In this document: positions 7,832 to 14,395 of the stretch, piece after piece | Position numbering within the stretch: the stretch's first letter is position 1 | Layout: the number at the start of each line of letters is the position of its first letter | Origin: a virus | Length of the DNA: 34,646 nucleotides | IMG/VR virus record: IMGVR_UViG_3300036979_000071 | Location: 1 to 34,646 of that record | Strand: one strand, 5' to 3' | Notes under the pieces: generated by a model | The model's input: only the letters and a program-made list of their open reading frames with translations | What the model was told of the DNA's origin: nothing | Database searches by the model: none | Translations under genes and position numbers: made by a program

Positions 7832-8017
7832 CTACTGAGAGAGAGAGCAACACCCAAGAGCAGGTCTTGAGTGTTGCCAACGAGTGTGCTTCTTCGGTCG
7901 GTCGCTCCGCATCATTATCCATTCTGCTGCAGACAGGCAGTCAACTACGGATGCGTTCGAGTTCGTGCAGATGCACGGGATGAAGTAGGTGTTCATGATC
8001 TTCATCTCTGATGTCAT
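7832..8017 (-). CDS. Possible small hypothetical protein
   Basis: A 61-aa reading frame (MTSEMKIMNTYF...) fills part of the gap between the structured region at 8047-8158 and the ParB-like gene. No domain is recognised; it has a few Cys and a basic C-terminal half. Other starts at 8005 and 7996 are open, and none has a clear ribosome site. Its 3' end runs through the hairpin at 7847-7877. It may not be a gene. Confidence 0.3.
   Translation of the reverse strand: MTSEMKIMNTYFIPCICTNSNASVVDCLSAAEWIMMRSDRPKKHTRWQHSRPALGCCSLSQ
7847..7877 (-). terminator. Hairpin with CU tract ahead of the ParB-like gene
   Basis: On the minus strand GCAACAC and CAAGA pair with TCTTG and GTGTTGC, joined by a T-G wobble: 13 pairs around loop CCTGC. 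It is followed by CTCTCTCTCTC rather than a T run. It lies 34 nt upstream of the ParB-like start. It may be a weak terminator or attenuator, or may shape the leader of that gene. Confidence 0.5.
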
Positions 8018-8046
8018 TGACCCGAACGAGGCGTGGTCATCACGCT

Positions 8047-8158
8047 GACTACCCTCCGCAGAGGTCACGCCTTGTAGTCATAGGCGATAGGTTGAAAGGC
8101 TACGCGATGGTTCCCCACCGCGCAGCCGTGTCATTCGCGTCCGTCGTGGGCGCGAATG
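8047..8158 (-). ncRNA. Structured intergenic region, possible divergent leader element
   Basis: This stretch follows the ERF gene and holds consecutive hairpins on the minus strand. The first has arms CATTCGCG/CGCGAATG. The second has arms GCTGCGCG/CGCGTAGC continuing into GUGG-GGAA-CCAU, a GNRA-type tetraloop. Then CTTTCA is followed by a weak CGCC/GGCG pair, and finally CCTC-TGCG-GAGG inside GACTAC/GTAGTC. The order hairpin, hairpin, TTTCA, hairpin resembles the five-copy element at 12025-14491. Its function is unknown. Confidence 0.5.
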
Positions 8159-8167
8159 GAGGAGGGC

Positions 8168-8809
8168 TTATGCAACAACTTCAACTTCCATTTCCTTCTT
8201 TCGCTTCGCAATCCAAGCATTGATGCGAGGCATCAAGTCCTTGCTCCATGCTGCTGTGTCAACAGTCGAAACTTCAATGCCCTTGCTACGCATGACATCA
8301 ATCAACTCAGACAGATCAAGGCAAGCATCCTTCAGACGCTTGCGGAGATCGACTGCGCCTTTCACGCCAAGCACACCTGCGATGTGCTTCGTATCATCCC
8401 TCTGATCGACCTCCTCACCGTCTAGTTTCGGTATGAGCAGCAGGTCGCGCAGGAAGTAACTCATCGATGTAGTCAAAGCTCCTGCGAGAGCCTTGTCTAT
8501 TGGTCGACCATTCTGCTCAATCACATACCATGGCAGCGATTCAAACTTCATGATCTCGCCTGATGTGTGCATCAGCACATAGTCGCACAGCACAAGCGAT
8601 GGACGCTGATCGTTGCCGTCAACCACCTGCCAACCTGTTCGCATCAAGACAAGCCCTGCACGGTGCAAGGCTGCGCGCGCTGCGCCAATCATTGCTTCCG
8701 CGCTGACATACGCGTACTTGTGATGTGCGTTCGTGGCATCCTTCGCCACGCTACGCAGATCATTCTGTGCCATCAGCATTGCTGCTGCCATCTTTGCGCC
8801 TTCACTCAT
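8168..8809 (-). CDS. erf: ERF-family single-strand annealing protein
   Basis: The 213-aa product matches the ERF superfamily: a helical start, HHKYAYVSAEAM, a Gly-containing core (RAGLVLMRTGWQ), strands around LVLCDYVLMHTSGE, then an A-G-ALTTSMSYFLRDLLLIP segment typical of ERF recombinases. Such proteins anneal complementary single strands, usually with a partner exonuclease, which is encoded just upstream with an ATGA overlap (8806-8809). Together they form a Red-like recombination system that could also circularise or concatenate phage DNA. Confidence 0.88.
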   Translation of the reverse strand: MSEGAKMAAAMLMAQNDLRSVAKDATNAHHKYAYVSAEAMIGAARAALHRAGLVLMRTGWQVVDGNDQRPSLVLCDYVLMHTSGEIMKFESLPWYVIEQNGRPIDKALAGALTTSMSYFLRDLLLIPKLDGEEVDQRDDTKHIAGVLGVKGAVDLRKRLKDACLDLSELIDVMRSKGIEVSTVDTAAWSKDLMPRINAWIAKRKKEMEVEVVA

Positions 8810-9714
8810 TGCTTGTCTCCTTTATTGCTGACCGTCACTCTTGGGTAGCCCGACTGAATGGTGTACTTCGCGGCAGTCTCGGGATTCTCCGCTGCGAATG
8901 TCTTGGAATCGAACCGTGATACTTCCACCTGCGACACACGAATGCTGAAGCCATCGCAATGCCCTGCGCGCGAACGCCCAAGAGCAGTCAGTAACGCAGA
9001 GCGCGTTCTGTCAGCGAATTCAGTTGCAGACTTCAGCACCGCATGGGCATCAACATCAGCCTGAAACAACTCGCGCGCTATGGCAACGCTTGGCGCGTCA
9101 TCATTGCGGCGAATCTGCTTCAGCACATCAAGCGATGCCACACAATCAGGCGGCGTGTTGCCCTGCACCAACCGCCAGAAGTGGCACACGCGCTCATGAA
9201 TGTATGAGCCGTACTCGCTGCAGAACGGCACCCGATACATCTTCAGGCGCAGCCCACGATCTCCTTGAAGGCAAGCGATGTGGGTGACATCGCTGCTGCT
9301 GCACATCATTTGGAACATGACCTGCGCCTTCACGGCTTCAGGCACTTCATCCGTGTGCTCGTCACCCCATCCTTCCGTCCTGCCCGTTGTCTTCGCCTCA
9401 ACAATCGGCGAACCTCGCTTGGCAATACCAATCATGCCATCGACATTCGCGCGCATGAATGGCGCGCTGCCAACGAATGTGCTTGTTGGCTTGACGATCT
9501 TGACTCCGAGCCTCCCTGCTGCTAATTGCAACACGCCTTCTTCAAGGACTGTGCCAATCCGCATGGCTTCGTTCTCTTGCACTCCCGGCACCTGCCCCGT
9601 CTTGAACAGCCACAGATCGTGTGCTGTTGACCATGTGTTCAAACCAAGAATGGTTGGGACATCAGACGATCCGATGCCCTTCGTTCTATCAACCTGCTGC
9701 TTCTCTGTAATCAT
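8806..9714 (-). CDS. YqaJ/lambda-Exo-type recombination exonuclease
   Basis: The 302-aa product has the YqaJ family pattern: GIGSSDVPTILG at 13-24, MRIGTVLEE with E58, D92 in ANVDGMIG, and E106/K108 in IVEAKTT. These are the expected PD-(D/E)xK metal and catalytic residues. The enzyme would resect double-stranded DNA 5' to 3', leaving single strands for the ERF protein encoded directly downstream. The C-terminal ~120 residues are helical, without known motifs. AAGGAA lies upstream of the start, at a rather long spacing. Confidence 0.9.
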   Translation of the reverse strand: MITEKQQVDRTKGIGSSDVPTILGLNTWSTAHDLWLFKTGQVPGVQENEAMRIGTVLEEGVLQLAAGRLGVKIVKPTSTFVGSAPFMRANVDGMIGIAKRGSPIVEAKTTGRTEGWGDEHTDEVPEAVKAQVMFQMMCSSSDVTHIACLQGDRGLRLKMYRVPFCSEYGSYIHERVCHFWRLVQGNTPPDCVASLDVLKQIRRNDDAPSVAIARELFQADVDAHAVLKSATEFADRTRSALLTALGRSRAGHCDGFSIRVSQVEVSRFDSKTFAAENPETAAKYTIQSGYPRVTVSNKGDKQ

Positions 9715-9720
9715 GTGAAC

Positions 9721-9903
9721 TCATTTCCTTGTACGCGGTCTTCCGGTCTCTCTACGCTTGAATTGCTTGAGCGAATCCTTGCGCCACAGAAGCAAGCCTC
9801 CTGCGCGTATCGGTTCGATCTTGCGATGTGTTGCTAATTGGCGTACACGGCACAGCGATACGCCAATAGTTTCTGCGATCTGCTTCGTTGTTAAGTAGTA
9901 CAT
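9721..9903 (-). CDS. Small helix-turn-helix DNA-binding protein (excisionase/MerR-like)
   Basis: The 60-aa product (start MYYLTTKQIAE) is a compact winged-helix/HTH-17 type domain: TTKQIAETIGVSLCRVRQLA forms the two helices, GGLLLWRKDSLKQF the wing, and the tail is basic (RRETGRPRTRK). Such proteins act as excisionases, terminase accessory factors or small regulators. No integrase is visible, so regulator is the best guess. No ribosome site precedes the ATG, and a predicted promoter would start transcription at about the A of the ATG, so the mRNA may be leaderless. A 19-bp inverted repeat lies immediately upstream. Confidence 0.8.
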   Translation of the reverse strand: MYYLTTKQIAETIGVSLCRVRQLATHRKIEPIRAGGLLLWRKDSLKQFKRRETGRPRTRK

Positions 9904-9910
9904 CGTGTGA

Positions 9911-9939
9911 AGGATATTTCGTGAACTACCAATCAGCAA
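9911..9939 (-). promoter_or_regulatory. Candidate sigma70-like promoter for the HTH/recombination operon
   Basis: On the minus strand TTGCTG (9939-9934), 17 bases of spacer, then TATCCT (9916-9911). Each box matches four of six consensus bases. The -35 box overlaps one arm of the inverted repeat at 9936-10003, so a protein bound there could repress it. Confidence 0.35.
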
Positions 9940-10003
9940 CTGACAACGGTTGGCAGCACGGGTGACAAAGATTGTCACTCAGCCGCCAACCGTTGTCAGT
10001 TGC
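9936..10003. repeat. 19-bp perfect inverted repeat with inner hairpin (operator or origin candidate)
   Basis: GCAACTGACAACGGTTGGC at 9936-9954 is the exact reverse complement of 9985-10003. Inside lies a second perfect palindrome, GTGACAA (9962-9968), AGA, TTGTCAC (9972-9978). It lies in the gap before the HTH gene and downstream of DUF932, with no T run on either side, so it is unlikely to be a simple terminator. An operator, replication origin or recombination site are all possible. Confidence 0.8.
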
Positions 10004-10053
10004 ATTAATGCGATTGATGCTTATGATGCCATCGCTGACTCCTCTCTGTAGCA

Positions 10054-10089
10054 CCGCTGCCTCCGGCATTAAGACACCGGAGGCAGCGG
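10054..10089 (-). terminator. GC-rich 13-bp hairpin after the DUF932 gene
   Basis: CCGCTGCCTCCGG and CCGGAGGCAGCGG form a perfect 13-bp stem around a ten-base loop, starting four bases after the DUF932 stop. There is no T tract on the minus strand, so full Rho-independent termination is uncertain; protection of the mRNA 3' end or Rho-assisted termination would also fit. Confidence 0.55.
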
Positions 10090-10093
10090 CATT

Positions 10094-10939
10094 TCATGAA
10101 CGACTGAACGCAACCGCATCAAGCACACCCGTCAAGCGATTGTGTCGCTTGCTGATGTTGAGCAAGCCCGGTCGGGTCTTCTCAACTTCAGTGATGGCTT
10201 GCTGAAGCCGCCACACAGTTGGCTTCTGCCATGCGTCTCCGGCGCAGAAGTGTCCACCCGGCGCATCGCGGCGTTCAAACTCGTGAATGATGTGCGGCAA
10301 CGCTTGCACATTGAAAGCCCTAGCACGAAGGCAGCGCATCAGCGTGTCATTCAGAATGGTTCCGGGCTTCACCTTCGCATTCTCATCAGCCTTGTCAAAG
10401 TTGAAGCCATCGTAAGCGTCTTCACGCTCTGCCACCTGCCGCATAGTGACACGCAGCCCACCGAGGTTGGTAGCAATCAATCCCGGCAGATCGCGCAGAG
10501 CCCAACGAGTGTGCTTCCGCGCGAACTTGAACTGCTCTTGATCCGAGTGAAGCATCAGGTTGTCGCACACGAACACTCGCGTACCGAGTGCGCCACCTGC
10601 AACGATAGAACGATCGTTGCTGTTGCGAATGCCGAACACGAACTGTCTGCCCTGACTGACTTCATTGCGATACCCGATGTCACCGCCTGTGTTCTCCTTC
10701 AGTGCAATCAAACCGAAGTACCGCAGCCCGTCACCCCACATGGCGTGAACCTCTTCTGTCAGGCAGAATCCCATGTTCGTCAAGCCATCGCGCACTTCCT
10801 GAACGAGGTACGCATGGGGAATCGGGCAATGCGATTCGGTTGCTTCAGGCATCTTCACCGCCTTGACCTCATCCCACGTAACGACATTCGCTCCACAATG
10901 AAGCACCATCCGACTGTCTCCGACTGTAGTAGTACTCAT
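10094..10939 (-). CDS. DUF932 (YfjQ-like) phage protein
   Basis: The 281-aa product (start MSTTTVGDSR, preceded by AGAGGA at good spacing) matches the DUF932 family found in phages and plasmids: a beta-rich middle with FVFGIRNSNDRSIVAGGALGTR, then VFVCDNLM and RKHT. The biochemical role of the family is unknown; members often lie near recombination or replication genes, as here. It is the last gene before the control-like region 9904-10093. Confidence 0.82.
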   Translation of the reverse strand: MSTTTVGDSRMVLHCGANVVTWDEVKAVKMPEATESHCPIPHAYLVQEVRDGLTNMGFCLTEEVHAMWGDGLRYFGLIALKENTGGDIGYRNEVSQGRQFVFGIRNSNDRSIVAGGALGTRVFVCDNLMLHSDQEQFKFARKHTRWALRDLPGLIATNLGGLRVTMRQVAEREDAYDGFNFDKADENAKVKPGTILNDTLMRCLRARAFNVQALPHIIHEFERRDAPGGHFCAGDAWQKPTVWRLQQAITEVEKTRPGLLNISKRHNRLTGVLDAVAFSRS

Positions 10940-10978
10940 GCTGAATCCTCTGCTGCACTTGGCAGCGTTTCGTGTAAC

Positions 10979-11037
10979 CATTCGTGCGGCAACGCGCCGA
11001 CCGAATGAAACAGCGGCGAAGCGTTTCCGCTGCGCCG
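10979..11037 (-). promoter_or_regulatory. Two adjacent hairpins in the DUF932 leader
   Basis: On the minus strand CAGCGG/CCGCTG (11032-11011, extendable by CGGCG/CGCCG) is followed three bases later by CATTCGGTCGGC/GCCGCACGAATG (11007-10979), paired except for a 2x2 internal loop. They lie 40 to 100 nt upstream of the DUF932 start, so they fall in its mRNA leader. TTTCATT joins and enters the second stem, a weak echo of the conserved TTTCATTTC in the five-copy element. Confidence 0.45.
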
Positions 11038-11043
11038 CCGTGA

Positions 11044-11367
11044 TCAAACTTCTTGCAGCAGATCGGCTGCGCCATTCACCCATACATCCTCATGCAGACA
11101 CTGCTCGTCTGCTGTGACAGTGAACACGCTCCTCAGCGACTGATACTCGGCAGTCATGCTGATGCAGGACGAATCCCAATTCGCTTCCCACATTGTTTGC
11201 AGCGTGAGGCAAACAACTTGCAGCGCGTCATCCTGCTGATGCAGCGGTACTGAAGCTTCTTTGCCGATGCCGACCAGGTCGGCTTCAGCAAACAGGGTCT
11301 CATCTTCTTTGCCGTCATGGTGAATGATGAACTTGGCTTCGATGTGGATCACGATGAACTCAATCAT
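11044..11367 (-). CDS. Hypothetical protein
   Basis: The 107-aa product is unrecognised: an N-terminal beta-hairpin-like stretch (MIEFIVIHIEAKFIIHHDGK), acidic middle, soluble. GGAG with six-base spacing precedes the ATG. It overlaps the upstream gene by eight bases. It is unlike its neighbours to the right in not being preceded by a copy of the three-hairpin element. Confidence 0.6.
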   Translation of the reverse strand: MIEFIVIHIEAKFIIHHDGKEDETLFAEADLVGIGKEASVPLHQQDDALQVVCLTLQTMWEANWDSSCISMTAEYQSLRSVFTVTADEQCLHEDVWVNGAADLLQEV

Positions 11368-11572
11368 TGCTGTCTCCTTTCAATAGTTTGGCAAACTTGC
11401 CACGGTCGATGGTCACGCATTCAAGCATCGCTAGTGCTTGCGTTGCGAGTGTAATCCTGCGGCGAACTGAATCACGCACTTCAGGTGATTGATGTGAAGC
11501 ACCCGTTCTTGATGAACGGCGAATCATTGTTTCCAATGTTCGCCGTATGAATTGGATATGGACATCACTCAT
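11360..11572 (-). CDS. Small basic hypothetical protein
   Basis: The 70-aa product (start MSDVHIQFIRRTLE, with AGGG seven bases upstream; MAM six bases earlier is an alternative) is basic and helical, with Arg clusters (IRRTLETMIRRSSR, RDSVRRRIT). It could bind nucleic acid, but no family is recognised. Its start overlaps the end of the preceding gene, so it is coupled to it rather than having its own leader element. Confidence 0.6.
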   Translation of the reverse strand: MSDVHIQFIRRTLETMIRRSSRTGASHQSPEVRDSVRRRITLATQALAMLECVTIDRGKFAKLLKGDSND

Positions 11573-12020
11573 CGCCATGCCCTTCAATCTGCACATCAGC
11601 CATCTCATAGGCTGATTGCTCAATTCCCCACCACACAACCTGTGCGAGTAGGTAGTCATCATTAGTGATGTCATCAACAGGGCTAACCAACATCATCGCA
11701 GCAAGGCGTTCGGTTTCAAACTTGCTGTGATGCTTGCAACGCACGATGTTGTATGCCAATGTGAACATCGAGTCGCCGAACCCTTCAGCGCGATCCTCAA
11801 CCATGTCACGGATAGTGGCTAGAACACCATCCTGCTTGATGAAGTCAATCAGGTCGCGGGTGTATATGAACCCGGGAACGCCACCTTTCGCGCCGTGATT
11901 TGACAGGTCATCAACCTGCTTCATCACATCCTCAACGCCATGCTTCAGTAGCCACGCCTTCAGCGTAATAGCCAAACGAATGTTCGTGATCAGGTGGTCT
12001 GGTAGTCCATGCGATTCCAT
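11565..12020 (-). CDS. Hypothetical protein of the leader-element array (gene 5)
   Basis: The 151-aa product (start MESHGLPDH) is unrecognised, mostly helical and acidic, with a hydrophobic segment (YLLAQVVWWGIEQ) too interrupted for a membrane helix. The start is fixed by comparison: in this array the ATG follows GGATACTG-x-T directly after the third hairpin. The frame is open further upstream, but that would translate the conserved element. Confidence 0.65.
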   Translation of the reverse strand: MESHGLPDHLITNIRLAITLKAWLLKHGVEDVMKQVDDLSNHGAKGGVPGFIYTRDLIDFIKQDGVLATIRDMVEDRAEGFGDSMFTLAYNIVRCKHHSKFETERLAAMMLVSPVDDITNDDYLLAQVVWWGIEQSAYEMADVQIEGHGDE

Positions 12021-12024
12021 ATCA

Positions 12025-12121
12025 GTATCCAATCTGCCGCAGCGCGGCGTAGTGAAATGAAAGCAGCGCGCAAACGATGCGCGCTGCGAATGCTGCCCGG
12101 CACCTTTCGGTGACGGACAGC
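12025..12121 (-). ncRNA. Three-hairpin leader element, copy 1
   Basis: Minus-strand order: hairpin H1 at 12121-12092 (GCTGTCCG/CGGGCAGC with inner CACC-GAAA-GGTG), H2 at 12087-12063 (GCAGCGCGC/GCGCGCTGC), then TTTCATTTCACTAC and H3 at 12048-12036 (GCCGC/GCGGC), then AGATTGGATACTGATATG, where ATG starts gene 5. H2 differs completely in sequence from other copies but pairs perfectly. Confidence 0.85.
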
Positions 12122-12138
12122 CATGGGTGTAACTGATA

Positions 12139-12954
12139 TCAGGCTTCTGCGCCACAGGTGGTGCAGCGCATATCTGCATTCAGCGAATCGTGACCACAGG
12201 CAAGAGCCACAGTTGGCATCGTCTCAAGCGAACGAGCAGCAGGTGCCGGAATGAATGTGTCGCGCTGACCGTGCGGCACTTCATCTACTTGCTCAGCCTT
12301 GATGTGCGGAGCAACGAGCCCTGCCAACACCTTAGCAGCGATTGCAGCGATGAAGGCTTCGTTCTTCATCAGCACTTCTGCAACACCGTCAATGAAACGA
12401 TCCTGAGTTGACAACTCAACTGCGATGTCATCGCAGTCGATTTCAGCGGCGATGTCTGCCATGTGCAACTCCTGTGCGATGGCACGGGTGCCAACAGCAG
12501 CAGCAAGCGTGTCGTAGTCGAACTCAACATGACCTGCAAGATTGCTCATGCTGATGCAATCAGCAAGTTCGTGTAGGTCTACATGCTGTGCAACCTCTGA
12601 AGCCTCCACCTCAACATACTCAGCGAGGCTGCTGAGATCGATCTCTGAGGCGATATCAGAGTCACTCAGGTGTGAAGCTACATCACTCGCATCAACTTCA
12701 ATGTGCTCCGCGATATCCCGTGCTTCGATTTCAATGTGTCCTGCAACTTCAGACGCATCGATCTCCTCTGCAAGTTTGCGGTAGTTGATTTCATCACGCA
12801 GCAATCGGTAGTCAATCTCCTGTGCCACAGGCAGCACCGATGGCGATGCATCATCAGCAATCGGCGTAGCCTCCAAGTTCATCATCGTCTTGATGGCGAT
12901 GAATGAGGTTTCGATGGCGGACAGTTCAGCGATAAGGTTCTTCATAGCGGACAT
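12139..12954 (-). CDS. Acidic tandem-repeat protein with C-terminal zinc-like motif (array gene 4)
   Basis: The 271-aa product (start MSAMKN, six bases before a second ATG) has a helical N-terminus, then from about residue 46 to 180 a run of degenerate 9- or 11-residue repeats of the form (E/D)-I/V-D-x-x-D/E-I/V/L-A-x-x-I/V. Examples are IEIEARDIAEH and VEVEASEVAQH. It ends with CGHDSLN and CTTCG, a probable small zinc ribbon. Similar acidic repeats occur in unassigned phage proteins; the function is not known. An extended or solenoid-like scaffold is a guess from the regular spacing of hydrophobic residues. Confidence 0.75.
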   Translation of the reverse strand: MSAMKNLIAELSAIETSFIAIKTMMNLEATPIADDASPSVLPVAQEIDYRLLRDEINYRKLAEEIDASEVAGHIEIEARDIAEHIEVDASDVASHLSDSDIASEIDLSSLAEYVEVEASEVAQHVDLHELADCISMSNLAGHVEFDYDTLAAAVGTRAIAQELHMADIAAEIDCDDIAVELSTQDRFIDGVAEVLMKNEAFIAAIAAKVLAGLVAPHIKAEQVDEVPHGQRDTFIPAPAARSLETMPTVALACGHDSLNADMRCTTCGAEA

Positions 12955-12958
12955 AGCA

Positions 12959-13055
12959 GTATCCATTCTGCCGCAGCGCGGCGTAGTGAAATGAAAGCCA
13001 CGCATCAACGCGATGCGTGGCGAATGCTGCCCGGCACCTTTCGGTGACGGACAGC
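12959..13055 (-). ncRNA. Three-hairpin leader element, copy 2
   Basis: H1 at 13055-13026 is identical in stem to copy 1; H2 at 13021-12997 is GCCACGCATC/GATGCGTGGC; the TTTCATTTCACTAC linker and H3 at 12982-12970 (GCCGC/GCGGC) follow. GGATACTGCTATG leads into gene 4. Confidence 0.87.
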
Positions 13056-13071
13056 GATGCGATCATGGTGA

Positions 13072-13521
13072 TCACTTATTGCAAGCGAGTGAATCGATGA
13101 ACTGCTGCTCAGTCATCTCTTCAACCTTGACTTCCTTCATCATTGCATTGTGAAGCCGAGCCTGTTCATTCACAATGCACTTCATCACATTGCTGACATA
13201 CTTCGCCCGTGACATCGGTGAAGCATTAGTTGATAGACCGATGTACGGGCGCAGGTCGTTCGGTGTGAACATCGTGTCCTTCGTCTGCCACATTGCAGAT
13301 GAACGCTTCATGTAAGCCTTCTCGCCGTGGATGCGCTGCTCAAAGTTGAGCCTGAAGCACCACTCGCCCAAGTTCTTCTCAGTGATCTCGTTGAATCCGA
13401 GGATCATCGTTGACCATATCAGGCAATGCGGAATCGGCATGATGGAGTAGTTGCCATCAGCATCCTTCGGGCTGAACTTGAGGTCTGAAGCGATTGCGGT
13501 CATGTCGAATGAGAGAGCCAT
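13072..13521 (-). CDS. Hypothetical protein of the leader-element array (gene 3)
   Basis: The 149-aa product (start MALSFDMTAI) is a soluble mixed alpha/beta protein without a recognised domain. It contains WCFRLNFEQRIHG and PNDLRPYIGLSTNASPMSR, a pattern of well-spaced aromatics suggesting a folded enzyme-like or binding domain. The ATG follows the element after GGTTTCACC. An upstream-extended frame would translate the leader and is rejected. Confidence 0.65.
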   Translation of the reverse strand: MALSFDMTAIASDLKFSPKDADGNYSIMPIPHCLIWSTMILGFNEITEKNLGEWCFRLNFEQRIHGEKAYMKRSSAMWQTKDTMFTPNDLRPYIGLSTNASPMSRAKYVSNVMKCIVNEQARLHNAMMKEVKVEEMTEQQFIDSLACNK

Positions 13522-13527
13522 GGTGAA

Positions 13528-13621
13528 ACCAATCTGCCGCATTGCGGCGTAGTGAAATGAAAGCCACACATCAACGCGATGCGTGGCGAATGCTGCACGG
13601 CACCTTCCGGTGACGAGCAGC
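13528..13621 (-). ncRNA. Three-hairpin leader element, copy 3
   Basis: H1 at 13621-13592 (GCTGCTCG/CGTGCAGC with CACC-GGAA-GGTG), H2 at 13587-13563 (GCCACGCATC/GATGTGTGGC, one C-A to T-G style change kept as wobble), TTTCATTTCACTAC and H3 at 13548-13536 (GCCGC/GCGGC). It begins seven bases after the stop of gene 2. Confidence 0.87.
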
Positions 13622-13627
13622 GATGGG

Positions 13628-14002
13628 TTACTTCTTGACTTTGACTGTGAGTGTCTTGCCTGTCCAAACGCAAACATGAAGAGCGTGTTTGAATATTGAT
13701 TCTGCATACGAAAGGCTCTTGCAGATATCGTTCTCTGTAATCACGCCATCTGCGATGTCGATTCGTAAATTCAATAGTTGGTTAGCCAACTCGTTGAGGC
13801 GGCTGACTGCGGTCGGAGTTGTCATGTGATCTTTAGATTTGATCATGTCAGAGACAAGAGAGTTGGTCATCGTCTCAATCTTCTGAACATAGTTGTAGAG
13901 TTCTCGACCTGTGATGTTCTGTTCAGTGACCCGAAAGCGAACGACCTCAAGAGCATCTGAAACGAGTGCAAACTTGCGGCTGTAGTTCTTGTTCATAGCC
14001 AT
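13628..14002 (-). CDS. Hypothetical helical protein of the leader-element array (gene 2)
   Basis: The 124-aa product (start MAMNKNYSRK; the second ATG at 13996 is an alternative) is strongly helical, without recognised motifs, and basic at the end (TLTVKVKK). The middle (NYVQKIETMTNSLVSDMIKS) suggests a helical bundle or coiled coil. The stop is followed by TAACCCATCGCTGC, the same junction as at gene 1, so the element begins at a fixed distance from the stop. Confidence 0.62.
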   Translation of the reverse strand: MAMNKNYSRKFALVSDALEVVRFRVTEQNITGRELYNYVQKIETMTNSLVSDMIKSKDHMTTPTAVSRLNELANQLLNLRIDIADGVITENDICKSLSYAESIFKHALHVCVWTGKTLTVKVKK

Positions 14003-14009
14003 GACGTGA

Positions 14010-14106
14010 ATCCAATCTGCCGATCTTGTCGGCGTTGTGAAATGAAAGCCACACATCAACGCGATGTGTGGTGAATGCTGCCTGACACCTTTCAGTGACA
14101 GGCAGC
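14010..14106 (-). ncRNA. Three-hairpin leader element, copy 4
   Basis: H1 at 14106-14077 (GCTGCCTG/CAGGCAGC with CACT-GAAA-GGTG), H2 at 14072-14048 (CCACACATC/GATGTGTGG), TTTCATTTCACAAC and H3 at 14033-14019 (GCCGA/TCGGC with a five-base loop). H1 and H3 both show paired changes relative to copies 1-3. Confidence 0.87.
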
Positions 14107-14112
14107 GATGGG

Positions 14113-14391
14113 TTACATCTGCGAATCGCGGATCACGCCTTGGATGTACTCCATAAGTTCCACGAGTTCCTTCATCTTCATGTCGTTGAGTTCAACGGTG
14201 ACTTGATGGTCGAGCATTTCGCTGCCATTGAACAGGCTCTTGTGGTCGCTGTATGCATTCTCGATGTCACCTGTGATCTCGCATCGCTTGCACAGGCGCA
14301 GGTCACCTTCACCACTCGTATCCCGTGTCCGCTTGCCACAGCAGCAGCACGTGTAGCAACCACTACCAACCTTGAATGTATTCCTCTTCAT
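14113..14391 (-). CDS. Small zinc-ribbon-like protein of the leader-element array (gene 1)
   Basis: The 92-aa product (start MKRNTFKVG) has CYTCCCCG at 12-19 and CKRC at 34-37, a C-x2-C...C-x2-C arrangement that would bind zinc, followed by an acidic helical tail (MKMKELVELMEYI). It could contact DNA, RNA or protein. It is the first gene after the 0.6-kb non-coding gap and thus the first of the five-gene array. The ATG follows GGATACTGCT, as in copies 1 and 2. Confidence 0.7.
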   Translation of the reverse strand: MKRNTFKVGSGCYTCCCCGKRTRDTSGEGDLRLCKRCEITGDIENAYSDHKSLFNGSEMLDHQVTVELNDMKMKELVELMEYIQGVIRDSQM

Positions 14392-14395
14392 AGCA

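Noticed and set aside
10094-11083. Longer N-terminus for the DUF932 protein
   Set aside because: The extra 48 residues translate the two-hairpin leader and overlap the neighbouring gene; a good AGAGGA ribosome site supports the start at 10939.
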